Below, one piece after another: positions 8,354-13,856 of a DNA stretch of 13,856 bases. This DNA comes from an uncultured Olsenella sp. (GTDB lineage: Bacteria > Actinomycetota > Coriobacteriia > Coriobacteriales > Atopobiaceae): contig CAMXZR010000038.1 of assembly GCA_947253595.1 (NCBI GenBank), positions 1 through 13,856 of the forward strand, written 5' to 3'. Both the position numbers and the translations under genes were made by a program. The notes below the pieces were generated by a model. The model was given only the letters and a program-made list of their open reading frames with translations, was not told where the DNA came from and made no database searches. Numbering within the stretch: the first letter of the stretch is position 1; each line of letters starts with the position of its first letter.

Positions 8354-9207
8354 CACGCCTGCACCTCCTTGGACTTGGTGAGCCTGAGCTGGATCAGCGA
8401 GATGGCGATGACCAGGATGCAGAAGATGACCGCCTTGGCCTGGCCTATGCCCATCCACTTGGCCCCCGCCCTCGAGTAGAAGGTGCTATAGATGTTCAGG
8501 GCGAGGAGCTCGCTGGAGTGGCTGGGCTCGCCGCCCGTGAGCGCGAGGTTCTGGTCGAAGAGCTTGAAGCCGTTGGTGATGGTGAGGAAGAGGCAGATGG
8601 TGATGGTGGGCATGAGGTTGGGGATCTTGACCTTCCACAGCGTCTGCCAGGCGTTCGCGCCGTCGACCCTCGCCGCCTCGAGGTAGTCGCTGGGGATGGA
8701 CTGCAGCCCGGCGATGTAGATGATCATCATGTAGCCGATCTGCTGCCAGAGGGTCAGAACCACCAGACCCCAGAAGCCCGCGTGGGTGTTGAGGGCCAGG
8801 AGCTGCTGGCCCACGTTTGCCAGGACGCAGTTTATGAGGATCTGCCAGATGTAGCCCAGCACGATGCCACCGATGAGGTTGGGCATGAAGAAGACCGTGC
8901 GGAAGACGTTGGTTCCCCTGAGGTGGCTGCGCGTGAAGGCCAGGGCGATGGCCAGGGCGATGACGTTGATCAGCACGGTAACCGTCACGGTGAAGAGCGC
9001 CGTGAGCCAGAAGGCATGGGCAAACTGTGGGTCCGAGAGCGCCGCCGCGTAGTTGCCCACACCGACGAAGGTCGGGTTCGAGATGCTGATGAACTGGCAG
9101 AACGATAGATAGGCACCCTCGGCGAACGGGATGACGAAGCCGAAGACGAACGAGAGCGCCGTGGGCAGCACGAAGAGCGGCCACCACTTCCTGAGTGACT
9201 TAACCAT
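8353..9207 (-). CDS. Carbohydrate ABC transporter permease, MalF type
   Basis: A 284-residue inner-membrane permease pairing with the MalG-type protein. The N-terminus MVKSLRKWWPLFVLPTALSF begins the first membrane segment. Others lie at about 66-91, 106-131, 145-168, 201-215 and 258-276. The EAA loop is YLEAARVDGANAWQTLWKVK (175-194), followed by IPNLMP. The protein is of the short six-helix kind, without the extra periplasmic loop of E. coli MalF, as expected for a Gram-positive CUT1 system. The ATG at 9207 has GAAGGGA 7 nt upstream. The gene follows the binding-protein gene across an 86-nt gap with a strong hairpin and overlaps the next permease by one base. Confidence 0.94.
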   Translation of the reverse strand: MVKSLRKWWPLFVLPTALSFVFGFVIPFAEGAYLSFCQFISISNPTFVGVGNYAAALSDPQFAHAFWLTALFTVTVTVLINVIALAIALAFTRSHLRGTNVFRTVFFMPNLIGGIVLGYIWQILINCVLANVGQQLLALNTHAGFWGLVVLTLWQQIGYMMIIYIAGLQSIPSDYLEAARVDGANAWQTLWKVKIPNLMPTITICLFLTITNGFKLFDQNLALTGGEPSHSSELLALNIYSTFYSRAGAKWMGIGQAKAVIFCILVIAISLIQLRLTKSKEVQA

Positions 9208-9234
9208 GCGCGCGTTCCCTTCGCAGGTCGCAGG

Positions 9235-9264
9235 GGGGCGGACGGCGCGTGAGCCGCCCGCCCC
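9235..9264 (-). other. Strong stem-loop between binding-protein and permease genes
   Basis: GGGGCGGACGGC (9235-9246) and GCCGCCCGCCCC (9253-9264) form a 12-bp stem with one wobble pair in the minus-strand RNA and a 6-nt loop. It lies 30 nt after the binding-protein stop. Such hairpins commonly protect the upstream message or stop part of the transcripts, so that more binding protein than permease is made. There is no U run, so partial termination is less likely than mRNA protection. Confidence 0.55.
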
Positions 9265-9293
9265 GAAAATGACGTCGTCAGCAGAGGGGGCGC

Positions 9294-10607
9294 CTAGGCG
9301 GTCGCGGCCTTCTCCTTCGCCCAGCCGTCGACGAAGGCGGTCTGGACGCCGTCCCAGCCAGCGGTGCCGGCTGCATATGCGGTCAGCGCGCTGGAGAGGC
9401 CCTTCTTCCACTCCTCGGAGGGAATGTGAACGAAGGCCCAGGTGACGGGCTCCTTGCCGTCCTCGACGGCCTTCTTCGCAATCTTGGCGAAGGGGTTGGC
9501 GGTCTCCTTGGCGGAGTTGAAGGGGCAGGTGAAGCCCATGTCGTCGGCAAGGGTCGTGGTGCCCTTCTCGGAGGTGACGACCCAGTATAGGAAGTCGAGG
9601 GTGGCCTTCTGGTCGTCCTCGGAGGCCTGACTGTTCACGCACCAGTAGTTCTCGCCGCCGGAGCACATGCCCTGCTTCTCCTCGCCGGCCGCGCCGATGT
9701 AGAGGGGCAGCATGCCCAGCTTGTCGTCACCCAGCGACTTGACGTCCTTGTAGGACCAGGTGCCGTTCTGGTAGAAGACTGCCTCGCCGTTCACGAACTC
9801 GTTGACCGCGTCGTCGCCGGTCTTCGAGGCGAGCTGCGCGGGGTCGACGGTGCTGTCGGTGATGTAGAGGTCGAAGATGTCCTTGTAGTTGGGCAGGTAG
9901 GTGCCCTTGATGGCATTGGTGTCCTCCTCGCCGTCGGCCTTGAGCTCGTAGTAGATGGGCATGTTGGCGAGGTGGGTGGTGTAGCGCCAGTTGGAGCTGG
10001 AGTCCATGCCCGCGCTGGTGAAGGCACCCTTCACGCCCAGCTCGTCCCGGCGGGCCTGGATGTCGTCGGCGACCTTCTTCAGGCTCGCGAAGTTGGTGAT
10101 GTCTGCCTCGGAGTAGCCCGCCTTCTGGAGCAGCTCCCTGTTGTAGATGATGCCGTAGTCCTCCTCGACGTAGTCGATGCCGTAGACCTTGCCGTCCGCC
10201 TTGAGCGCGAGGGCCGGGTTGGCGAGCTCGCCGTAGACCTGGCTGCCGCTGAGGTCGAGGCAGTAGTCCTTCCAGTTCTGCAGACCCACGGGACCGTTGA
10301 CCTGGAAGAGAGTGGGGGCGGAGCTCTTGGACATCTCGCTCTGGAGCTTCTCCTCGTAGGTGTCGGACGCGGCGGTCACGACGGACACGGGGATGCCCGT
10401 CTCCTCCGTGTACGCCTTGGCCAGCGCCTGCCACTGCTCGTCCGCCTCGGGCTTGAAGTTGAGGTAGTAGACGGAGCCCTTAGCCGCCTCGGAGCTCCCG
10501 GAGCCGTCGGAGCCGCCCGACTTGCCACAACCCGCGAGCGCGAGGCCGAAGAGCCCCGTGGCACCCATGCCGATGAAGCCACGCCTGCTGATCCCGTTCG
10601 CCTTCAT
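9294..10607 (-). CDS. Extracellular sugar-binding lipoprotein (ABC family 1), Tat-type signal
   Basis: A 437-residue solute-binding protein of the CUT1 ABC importers. The signal sequence holds a twin-arginine motif, SRRGFIG (7-13), a short hydrophobic core and a lipobox LALAGC with the lipid-anchored cysteine at 27. The protein is therefore probably exported folded by Tat and tethered to the outer face of the membrane. A Gly/Ser-rich linker (28-40) precedes the mature fold (VYYLNFKPEADEQWQALAKAY). Aromatic residues around GGENYWCVN and WRYTTHLANMPIYYE could line a sugar site. The ATG at 10607 has GAGGAG 6-7 nt upstream; an in-frame ATG at 10625 would place that site inside the coding region. 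It is first in the operon and directly under the promoter at 10696-10725. The neighbouring malQ suggests an alpha-glucan substrate, but other oligosaccharides are possible. Confidence 0.94.
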   Translation of the reverse strand: MKANGISRRGFIGMGATGLFGLALAGCGKSGGSDGSGSSEAAKGSVYYLNFKPEADEQWQALAKAYTEETGIPVSVVTAASDTYEEKLQSEMSKSSAPTLFQVNGPVGLQNWKDYCLDLSGSQVYGELANPALALKADGKVYGIDYVEEDYGIIYNRELLQKAGYSEADITNFASLKKVADDIQARRDELGVKGAFTSAGMDSSSNWRYTTHLANMPIYYELKADGEEDTNAIKGTYLPNYKDIFDLYITDSTVDPAQLASKTGDDAVNEFVNGEAVFYQNGTWSYKDVKSLGDDKLGMLPLYIGAAGEEKQGMCSGGENYWCVNSQASEDDQKATLDFLYWVVTSEKGTTTLADDMGFTCPFNSAKETANPFAKIAKKAVEDGKEPVTWAFVHIPSEEWKKGLSSALTAYAAGTAGWDGVQTAFVDGWAKEKAATA

Positions 10608-10695
10608 GTCTCTCTCCTCTTCCATGCCGCACCGGCGCGTGCCTGCGCCGACATCCGCACGTCCCGGGACTTCCATGCGTCCCTCTTCGCCTGCA

Positions 10696-10725
10696 AATAT
10701 AGCTAGCCTTGTCTACTTGTTTGAA
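10696..10725 (-). promoter_or_regulatory. Probable promoter of the ABC operon
   Basis: On the minus strand TATATT (10696-10701) matches the -10 consensus at five of six positions. With an 18-nt spacer it is preceded by TTCAAA (10720-10725), a weak -35. This would start transcription near 10689 and leave a leader of about 80 nt. The region is clearly AT-richer than its surroundings. The -35 lies inside the dyad at 10717-10728. Confidence 0.5.
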
Positions 10726-10728
10726 CAA
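10717..10728. promoter_or_regulatory. Candidate TreR-like operator 1
   Basis: TTGTTTGAACAA is a 12-bp dyad (TTGTT-TG-AACAA). It fits the TTGT-N4-ACAA layout of the Bacillus subtilis TreR operator (TTGTATATACAA). It covers the -35 element of the ABC promoter, so a bound regulator would block RNA polymerase. The TreR-like gene starts about 200 nt away on the other strand. Confidence 0.55.
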
Positions 10729-10748
10729 TATGAGTGCGAACGGTTGAT

Positions 10749-10760
10749 TTTGCCGACAAA
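10749..10760. promoter_or_regulatory. Candidate TreR-like operator 2
   Basis: TTTGCCGACAAA has 4-bp palindromic arms (TTTG/CAAA) around four bases. Its centre is 32 bp, about three helical turns, from that of the better dyad at 10717-10728, so both would face the same side of the DNA. The match to the TreR layout is weaker. Confidence 0.3.
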
Positions 10761-10928
10761 CGGTCCGAGCGCATCCCGACAGACGTATGAACCGTGAGAG
10801 ACAAGGCCCCTCGCGCTACCATCGTCTGCACAGTCTCTAGAACATTCGGCGCGGGCAGTGGGGAGACGGCGCGACTGGGCTAGGCTGGAATGGCACGAAT
10901 TGACGACGGGTCATGTGGGGAGAGTGGG

Positions 10929-11648
10929 ATGCCAAGGGCGATATTCGAGGGGATCTATCGCGACCTCAAGGGCAAGATTCAGGAGGGGAGCTATGCCTAC
11001 CAGGAGCTCCTCCCTCCAGAGAGCACCCTTACCGCAGAGTACGGCTGCTCCCGCAACACCCTGAGGCGTGCCCTCTCCATGCTCGCGGACGACGCGTACG
11101 TCCAGCCCATGCATGGCCGAGGCGTGCGCGTAATCTGGCAGCGCAAGGACCACAGCGCACAGGGCGTGCTCGAGGGGGTGGAGTCCTTCGGTGAGTACGC
11201 CCATCGCAACGGACTCGTCCCCAGCACTTCGGTAAAGTCATTTGAACATGTCGTGTGCAGCGCGGGACTCTCGCACCGCACGGGTTTCACCGAGGGGACC
11301 GAGCTCCTGCGCGTCGTCCGCGTGAGGCTGCTCGATGGGGTCGCCCGGCAGATAGACCACGACTACTTCCTCGCCTCGGCGGCGCCCGGGCTCACGGCCG
11401 AGGTCGCCGAGGGCTCGGTCTACTCCTTCCTGGAGGAGAGACTGGGCATGCGCATCCTCACCAGCAGGCGCAGCATCACGGTGCAGCTCGCCACGGACGA
11501 GGACTGCAGCTACCTCGAGCTCGGCCCCTACAACTGCGTCGCGGTGGTGGAGAGCCAGTCGTACAACTCGGATGGCGTGATGTTCGAGTACACGCAGGTC
11601 AGACATCATCCGGAGGCCTTCTGCTTCAACATGGTAGCACGACGCTAG
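10929..11648 (+). CDS. GntR-family transcriptional regulator with UTRA domain, TreR-like
   Basis: A 239-residue sugar-responsive regulator. Residues about 1-70 are the winged helix-turn-helix (IFEGIYRDLKGKI, then LPPESTLTAEYGCSRNTLRRALSML and the wing YVQPMHGRGVRVI). Residues about 80-235 are the UTRA effector domain. Long stretches (VESFGEYAHRNGL, VRLLDGVARQIDHDYFL, PYNCVAVVESQSYNSDGVMFEYTQ) look like Bacillus TreR, which binds trehalose-6-phosphate. That makes a phosphorylated disaccharide the likely effector. The ATG at 10929 is preferred because GGGGAGA lies 5 nt upstream and the protein then begins MPRAIFEGIY, as expected for the family. It is divergent from the ABC operon, and dyads of the right type lie in the shared region. 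The name TreR is not given, as the effector is unproven. Confidence 0.92.
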   Translation: MPRAIFEGIYRDLKGKIQEGSYAYQELLPPESTLTAEYGCSRNTLRRALSMLADDAYVQPMHGRGVRVIWQRKDHSAQGVLEGVESFGEYAHRNGLVPSTSVKSFEHVVCSAGLSHRTGFTEGTELLRVVRVRLLDGVARQIDHDYFLASAAPGLTAEVAEGSVYSFLEERLGMRILTSRRSITVQLATDEDCSYLELGPYNCVAVVESQSYNSDGVMFEYTQVRHHPEAFCFNMVARR

Positions 11649-11702
11649 CCTGACGGCCGACGAGCTGCCCGTTTGGATGCGGGAGTGGTGCGGCCACGCT
11701 GC

Positions 11703-11984
11703 GGCCGCCACTCCTCGCCTCTCGCTGCGGCTGTGCTGCCACCCACTCCTCGCCTCTTGCGCGAGAAGGCCGATGTGGGCGGATTGTGGTCCGACCAAGG
11801 GCCCGAACCACCCACTTCCCTCTTGCAGCGGTCGTACGGTCGCCCACGACGCACCCCTCGCGCGGGAAGGCCGATGTGTGTGGTTCCTGGGGGAGAGAAC
11901 CGCCCATACCTCGCTCGCGGCGGCAGCATCGCCCGCTTCTCGCTCGCGACGGTTCCGCAGGCACCCACATCACACTTGCGACGG
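11703..11984. repeat. Cluster of degenerate, hairpin-forming intergenic repeats
   Basis: The 354-nt gap between the convergent regulator and PTS genes (11649-12002) carries no credible gene but is full of related repeats. A 27-nt motif of the type GAACCRCCCAYTYCTCKCTYGC-RCGG occurs at 11805-11831, 11897-11923, 11926-11952 and 11958-11984, with shifted or extended relatives at 11703-11730, 11740-11765 and 11841-11865. A 43-nt block at 11740-11782 is repeated at 11841-11883 with 33 identical positions, including the exact 12-mer AAGGCCGATGTG. The larger units contain inverted repeats: GTGGGCGG/CCACCCAC (11775-11782 and 11808-11815) and TGTGTGGTTC/GAACCGCCCA (11877-11886 and 11897-11906). Possible roles are a bidirectional terminator, a folded RNA or a dispersed repeat family. 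I could not tell which from the sequence. Confidence 0.65.
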
Positions 11985-12002
11985 TGGCAGAAGCCCTGCC
12001 GA

Positions 12003-13580
12003 CTAGCCCTCGATGAGGTCGCAGAGGCGACCAAGCACCGTGGCAACCGAGAGCCCCACCACGATCTGCAACGCCTTGCCACGGCGCATGACGCCGGCCG
12101 CGCCGACGCGGACGAACTCCTCGTCCGGGGCCACGAGTGCCGGGTCCACCACGCTCGCGCGCAGTCGTGTGGCGCAGCAGCTGACGTCCTCGACGTTCGA
12201 CGCGCCGCCCAGGAGCTCGAGGAGACGTGCCGCGAGCTCGTCACGGTCGTCTGAGGGAACCGCAGGCTGCTCCATGCCGTGGAGGGATCGGAACGCGCCC
12301 TTGCTCCCGAGCTCGAACTGGGACCCCTCTCCCCTGCCTGGGATCATGAAGTCGAAGCGCAGGATGAGGGCGCGGAACACGACGAAGTACAGCAAGGCGA
12401 AGCAGAGACCCACGCCAAGGGCGGCAAGGTAGGACCCCCCATGGGCACTGGCGAGCGGAACGAAGTTGAAGGACGACATCTCGATCAGCCCGCCCGAGAA
12501 GACACCCACCACCCCCACCAGGTTGATCGCCATGGAGAGCAGGGCCGCGAGGGCCGCATGCACCACGAAGAGGGGTGGTGCCACGAAGAGGAAGGTGAAC
12601 TCGAGCGGCTCCGTCACGCCACAGAGCACGGCCGTGAGCGTGGCGGGCAGGAGGAGCGAAAGGAGGCGTCGGCGGTTCTGGGGGCGTGCCGTGGCGTACA
12701 TGGCCGCAGCGATGCCCGGCGCGCCGAAGAGCTTCGACCAGCCCGTGGCCGTGATGGCCGCCCAGGGGGCGAGCTCCTTGAGCGGAGCCGCACTGGCCGC
12801 GAGCTGGGGCAGGGCGTTGGCCCAGGCGGAATATATGCCACCGTTCACCACCACGTTGTCGTAGTAGGCCGGGGCATAGAGGAGGTGGTGCAGGCCAAAG
12901 GGGATGAGGACCCTCTCGAGGAAGACGAAGGCACCGACCCCGAGGGTCCCCGCGCCGACGATGGCCGCCTGGAGCAGGCCCATGCCCACCTGAAGGCGTG
13001 GCCAGACGAGGACCGCCACGCCCGCCAGCGGCAGCATGGCGCAGAACGCAAGCATGTACACGAAGGTCGATCCGGAGAAGACGCCCAGCCACTCGGGTAG
13101 GCGGGTGTCGAAGAAGCGGTCGTGCAGGGCGATGACGACGCCCGAGACCACGAGGGCGCCCACCATGCCCATGTCGAGGGTCTTGATACCTGCCACGAGG
13201 GCCAGCCCTGAGGCGCCACCGGGCTCTGCGGCGAAATCCACGCCGAGCTCTGGTCCCCAGGCGCCCAGGATGGCGCCCACGAAGTAGTTGAAGCTGAGGT
13301 AGCTGACGAGCGCCTCCATGCAGCAGCGGCTCGCCTGCTTGCGAGCGAGCCCTATGGGCAGGGACGCCGCAAAGAGCAGGGGAAGCTGGTTGAAGACGGT
13401 CCAGCCTCCATCCAGGATGACCCGCCAGAACCGTCCCCAGGAGCTGGACTCCGCAGCAAGGGGACCCATGAGGCTGGGCGTGGTGAAAAGCGTGCCCAAG
13501 CCTATGACCACGCCGGCAAAGGTGAAGAGCATCACGGGCACGAACATGGCACCGCCGAAGCGCTGGATCGCCTTCATCAT
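12003..13580 (-). CDS. PTS transporter EIICB, maltose/alpha-glucoside type
   Basis: A 525-residue membrane permease that takes up and phosphorylates a sugar, probably an alpha-glucoside. The EIIC domain (about 1-410) starts MMKAIQRFGGAMFVPVMLFTFAGVVIGL and has PFGLHHLLYAP (227-237) and the family motif GVTEPLEFTFLFVAP (321-335). A linker of about 35 residues leads to an EIIB domain (about 445-525) with the phosphorylated cysteine Cys469 in CATRLR, just after Cys468. The C-then-B order and motifs fit the MalX/GlvC/AglA group rather than TreB, which has the B domain first. No EIIA domain is attached, so a general Glc-type EIIA from elsewhere is needed. The two ATGs at 13580 and 13577 are equally possible; GGAGG lies 11 nt before the first. 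No phospho-alpha-glucosidase is encoded nearby. Confidence 0.93.
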   Translation of the reverse strand: MMKAIQRFGGAMFVPVMLFTFAGVVIGLGTLFTTPSLMGPLAAESSSWGRFWRVILDGGWTVFNQLPLLFAASLPIGLARKQASRCCMEALVSYLSFNYFVGAILGAWGPELGVDFAAEPGGASGLALVAGIKTLDMGMVGALVVSGVVIALHDRFFDTRLPEWLGVFSGSTFVYMLAFCAMLPLAGVAVLVWPRLQVGMGLLQAAIVGAGTLGVGAFVFLERVLIPFGLHHLLYAPAYYDNVVVNGGIYSAWANALPQLAASAAPLKELAPWAAITATGWSKLFGAPGIAAAMYATARPQNRRRLLSLLLPATLTAVLCGVTEPLEFTFLFVAPPLFVVHAALAALLSMAINLVGVVGVFSGGLIEMSSFNFVPLASAHGGSYLAALGVGLCFALLYFVVFRALILRFDFMIPGRGEGSQFELGSKGAFRSLHGMEQPAVPSDDRDELAARLLELLGGASNVEDVSCCATRLRASVVDPALVAPDEEFVRVGAAGVMRRGKALQIVVGLSVATVLGRLCDLIEG

Positions 13581-13688
13581 GAGCCTGCGGACCTCCGACC
13601 CTCTTTGCGTCCGGTCCCTGTGCCCGAACGCATCTCACGTCGAACATAACATGCGACGGGATGCGGCAGGGTGAGCTGGCAGCGGGCG

Positions 13689-13717
13689 GCACGTCCGTGC
13701 GGTGGGACGTCCGTCCC
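13689..13717. repeat. Two adjacent small inverted repeats sharing ACGTCCGT
   Basis: GCACGTCCGTGC (13689-13700) and GGGACGTCCGTCCC (13704-13717) each form a 4- or 5-bp stem around GTCC and share the core ACGTCCGT. They lie between the PTS start and the tRNA promoter. Their role is unknown. Confidence 0.35.
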
Positions 13718-13741
13718 CATCTGGCGGAGGGGCTGTCCAGC

Positions 13742-13750
13742 TGCTACAAT
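13742..13750 (+). promoter_or_regulatory. Probable extended -10 promoter of the tRNA-Gln gene
   Basis: TGCTACAAT joins the extended TGn element to a -10 hexamer TACAAT (five of six consensus positions), about 57 nt before the mature tRNA 5' end. No good -35 is seen at 17 nt, which is tolerable for an extended -10 promoter. No comparable element was clear for the PTS gene on the opposite strand. Confidence 0.5.
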
Positions 13751-13806
13751 CTGCCTGCTGCACCTTGCTTGGCTGGGGCGGAGCACGCCCGGCGCGGCGA
13801 GCGCAC

Positions 13807-13856
13807 TGGGGTATCGTCCAATGGTTAGGACACGGGTTTTTGGTGCCTGGAATGTG
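13807..13856 (+). tRNA. tRNA-Gln (UUG), 5' part, cut by the window end
   Basis: TGGGGTA begins the acceptor stem, then TC, a D arm GTCC/GGAC around AATGGTTA, the anticodon stem CGGGT/GCCTG and the 7-base loop TTTTGGT. Positions 34-36 are TTG (13840-13842), so it reads CAA and, by wobble, CAG. The TpsiC arm and the 3' acceptor half lie beyond the window. Confidence 0.9.

Larger units (their letters stand above)
10608..10928. other. Divergent control region between the ABC operon and its likely regulator
   Basis: About 320 nt without a convincing gene. The left part holds the promoter and two dyads described separately. A weak alternative ATG at 10890 would extend the regulator by 13 residues. 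From 10765 to 10916 I found no clear promoter for the rightward regulator gene; TATGAA at 10786-10791 and TACCAT near 10816 are possible -10 elements without good -35 partners. Confidence 0.4.

Noticed and set aside
11703..11984. CRISPR array
   Set aside because: The repeats are degenerate, spacing is irregular with some copies almost adjacent, and no cas gene is present.
11673..12254. A 193-codon + strand frame through the repeat cluster (and opposing frames there)
   Set aside because: It runs into the PTS gene antisense, its residues follow the repeats, and other frames over the same repeats are equally open, so coding is not supported.

Overview
The window is about 13.9 kb of very GC-rich bacterial DNA. 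Protein content and style suggest a member of the Coriobacteriia (Olsenella/Atopobiaceae-like Actinomycetota). The pointers are a DUF975 membrane protein, a carbohydrate ABC operon with a Tat-type lipoprotein binding protein, an amylomaltase, a TreR-like GntR regulator and an alpha-glucoside PTS permease. The assignment is by resemblance only. No phage, insertion sequence, CRISPR array or defence system was found.

Left part (1-4.6 kb): the 3' end of a polyprenyl diphosphate synthase gene is followed 28 nt later by a protein with two peptidoglycan-binding repeats and a degenerate amidase-like C-terminus (both + strand). They converge, with only 13 nt between stops, on a minus-strand group that reads from right to left: DUF975 membrane protein, a GC hairpin, an OmpR-type response regulator and a histidine kinase. 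The 338-nt gap upstream of DUF975 holds a 13-bp palindrome and a degenerate 56-bp tandem repeat.

Middle (4.6-10.6 kb): a minus-strand alpha-glucan uptake and processing cluster. In transcription order it is substrate-binding lipoprotein, MalF-type permease, MalG-type permease (1-nt overlapping stop/start), MsmX/UgpC-type ATPase and MalQ. Strong stem-loops follow the binding-protein gene, the MalG gene and the ATPase gene, which suggests graded expression. A promoter whose -35 region lies inside a 12-bp TTGT-N4-ACAA dyad precedes the cluster. A second similar dyad lies 32 bp away.

Right part (10.6-13.9 kb): a divergent GntR/UTRA regulator resembling TreR, a 354-nt convergent gap full of hairpin-forming degenerate repeats, a minus-strand PTS EIICB of the maltose/alpha-glucoside type without its own EIIA domain, and the 5' part of a tRNA-Gln(UUG) gene cut by the window end.

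The carbohydrate genes can be read as one physiological module. The PTS imports an alpha-glucoside as a phosphosugar, and a TreR-like sensor of phosphosugar could control the ABC importer and amylomaltase. This link is inferred. The most unusual sequence structure is the repeat cluster at 11.70-11.98 kb, followed by the 56-bp repeat at 4.48-4.61 kb.
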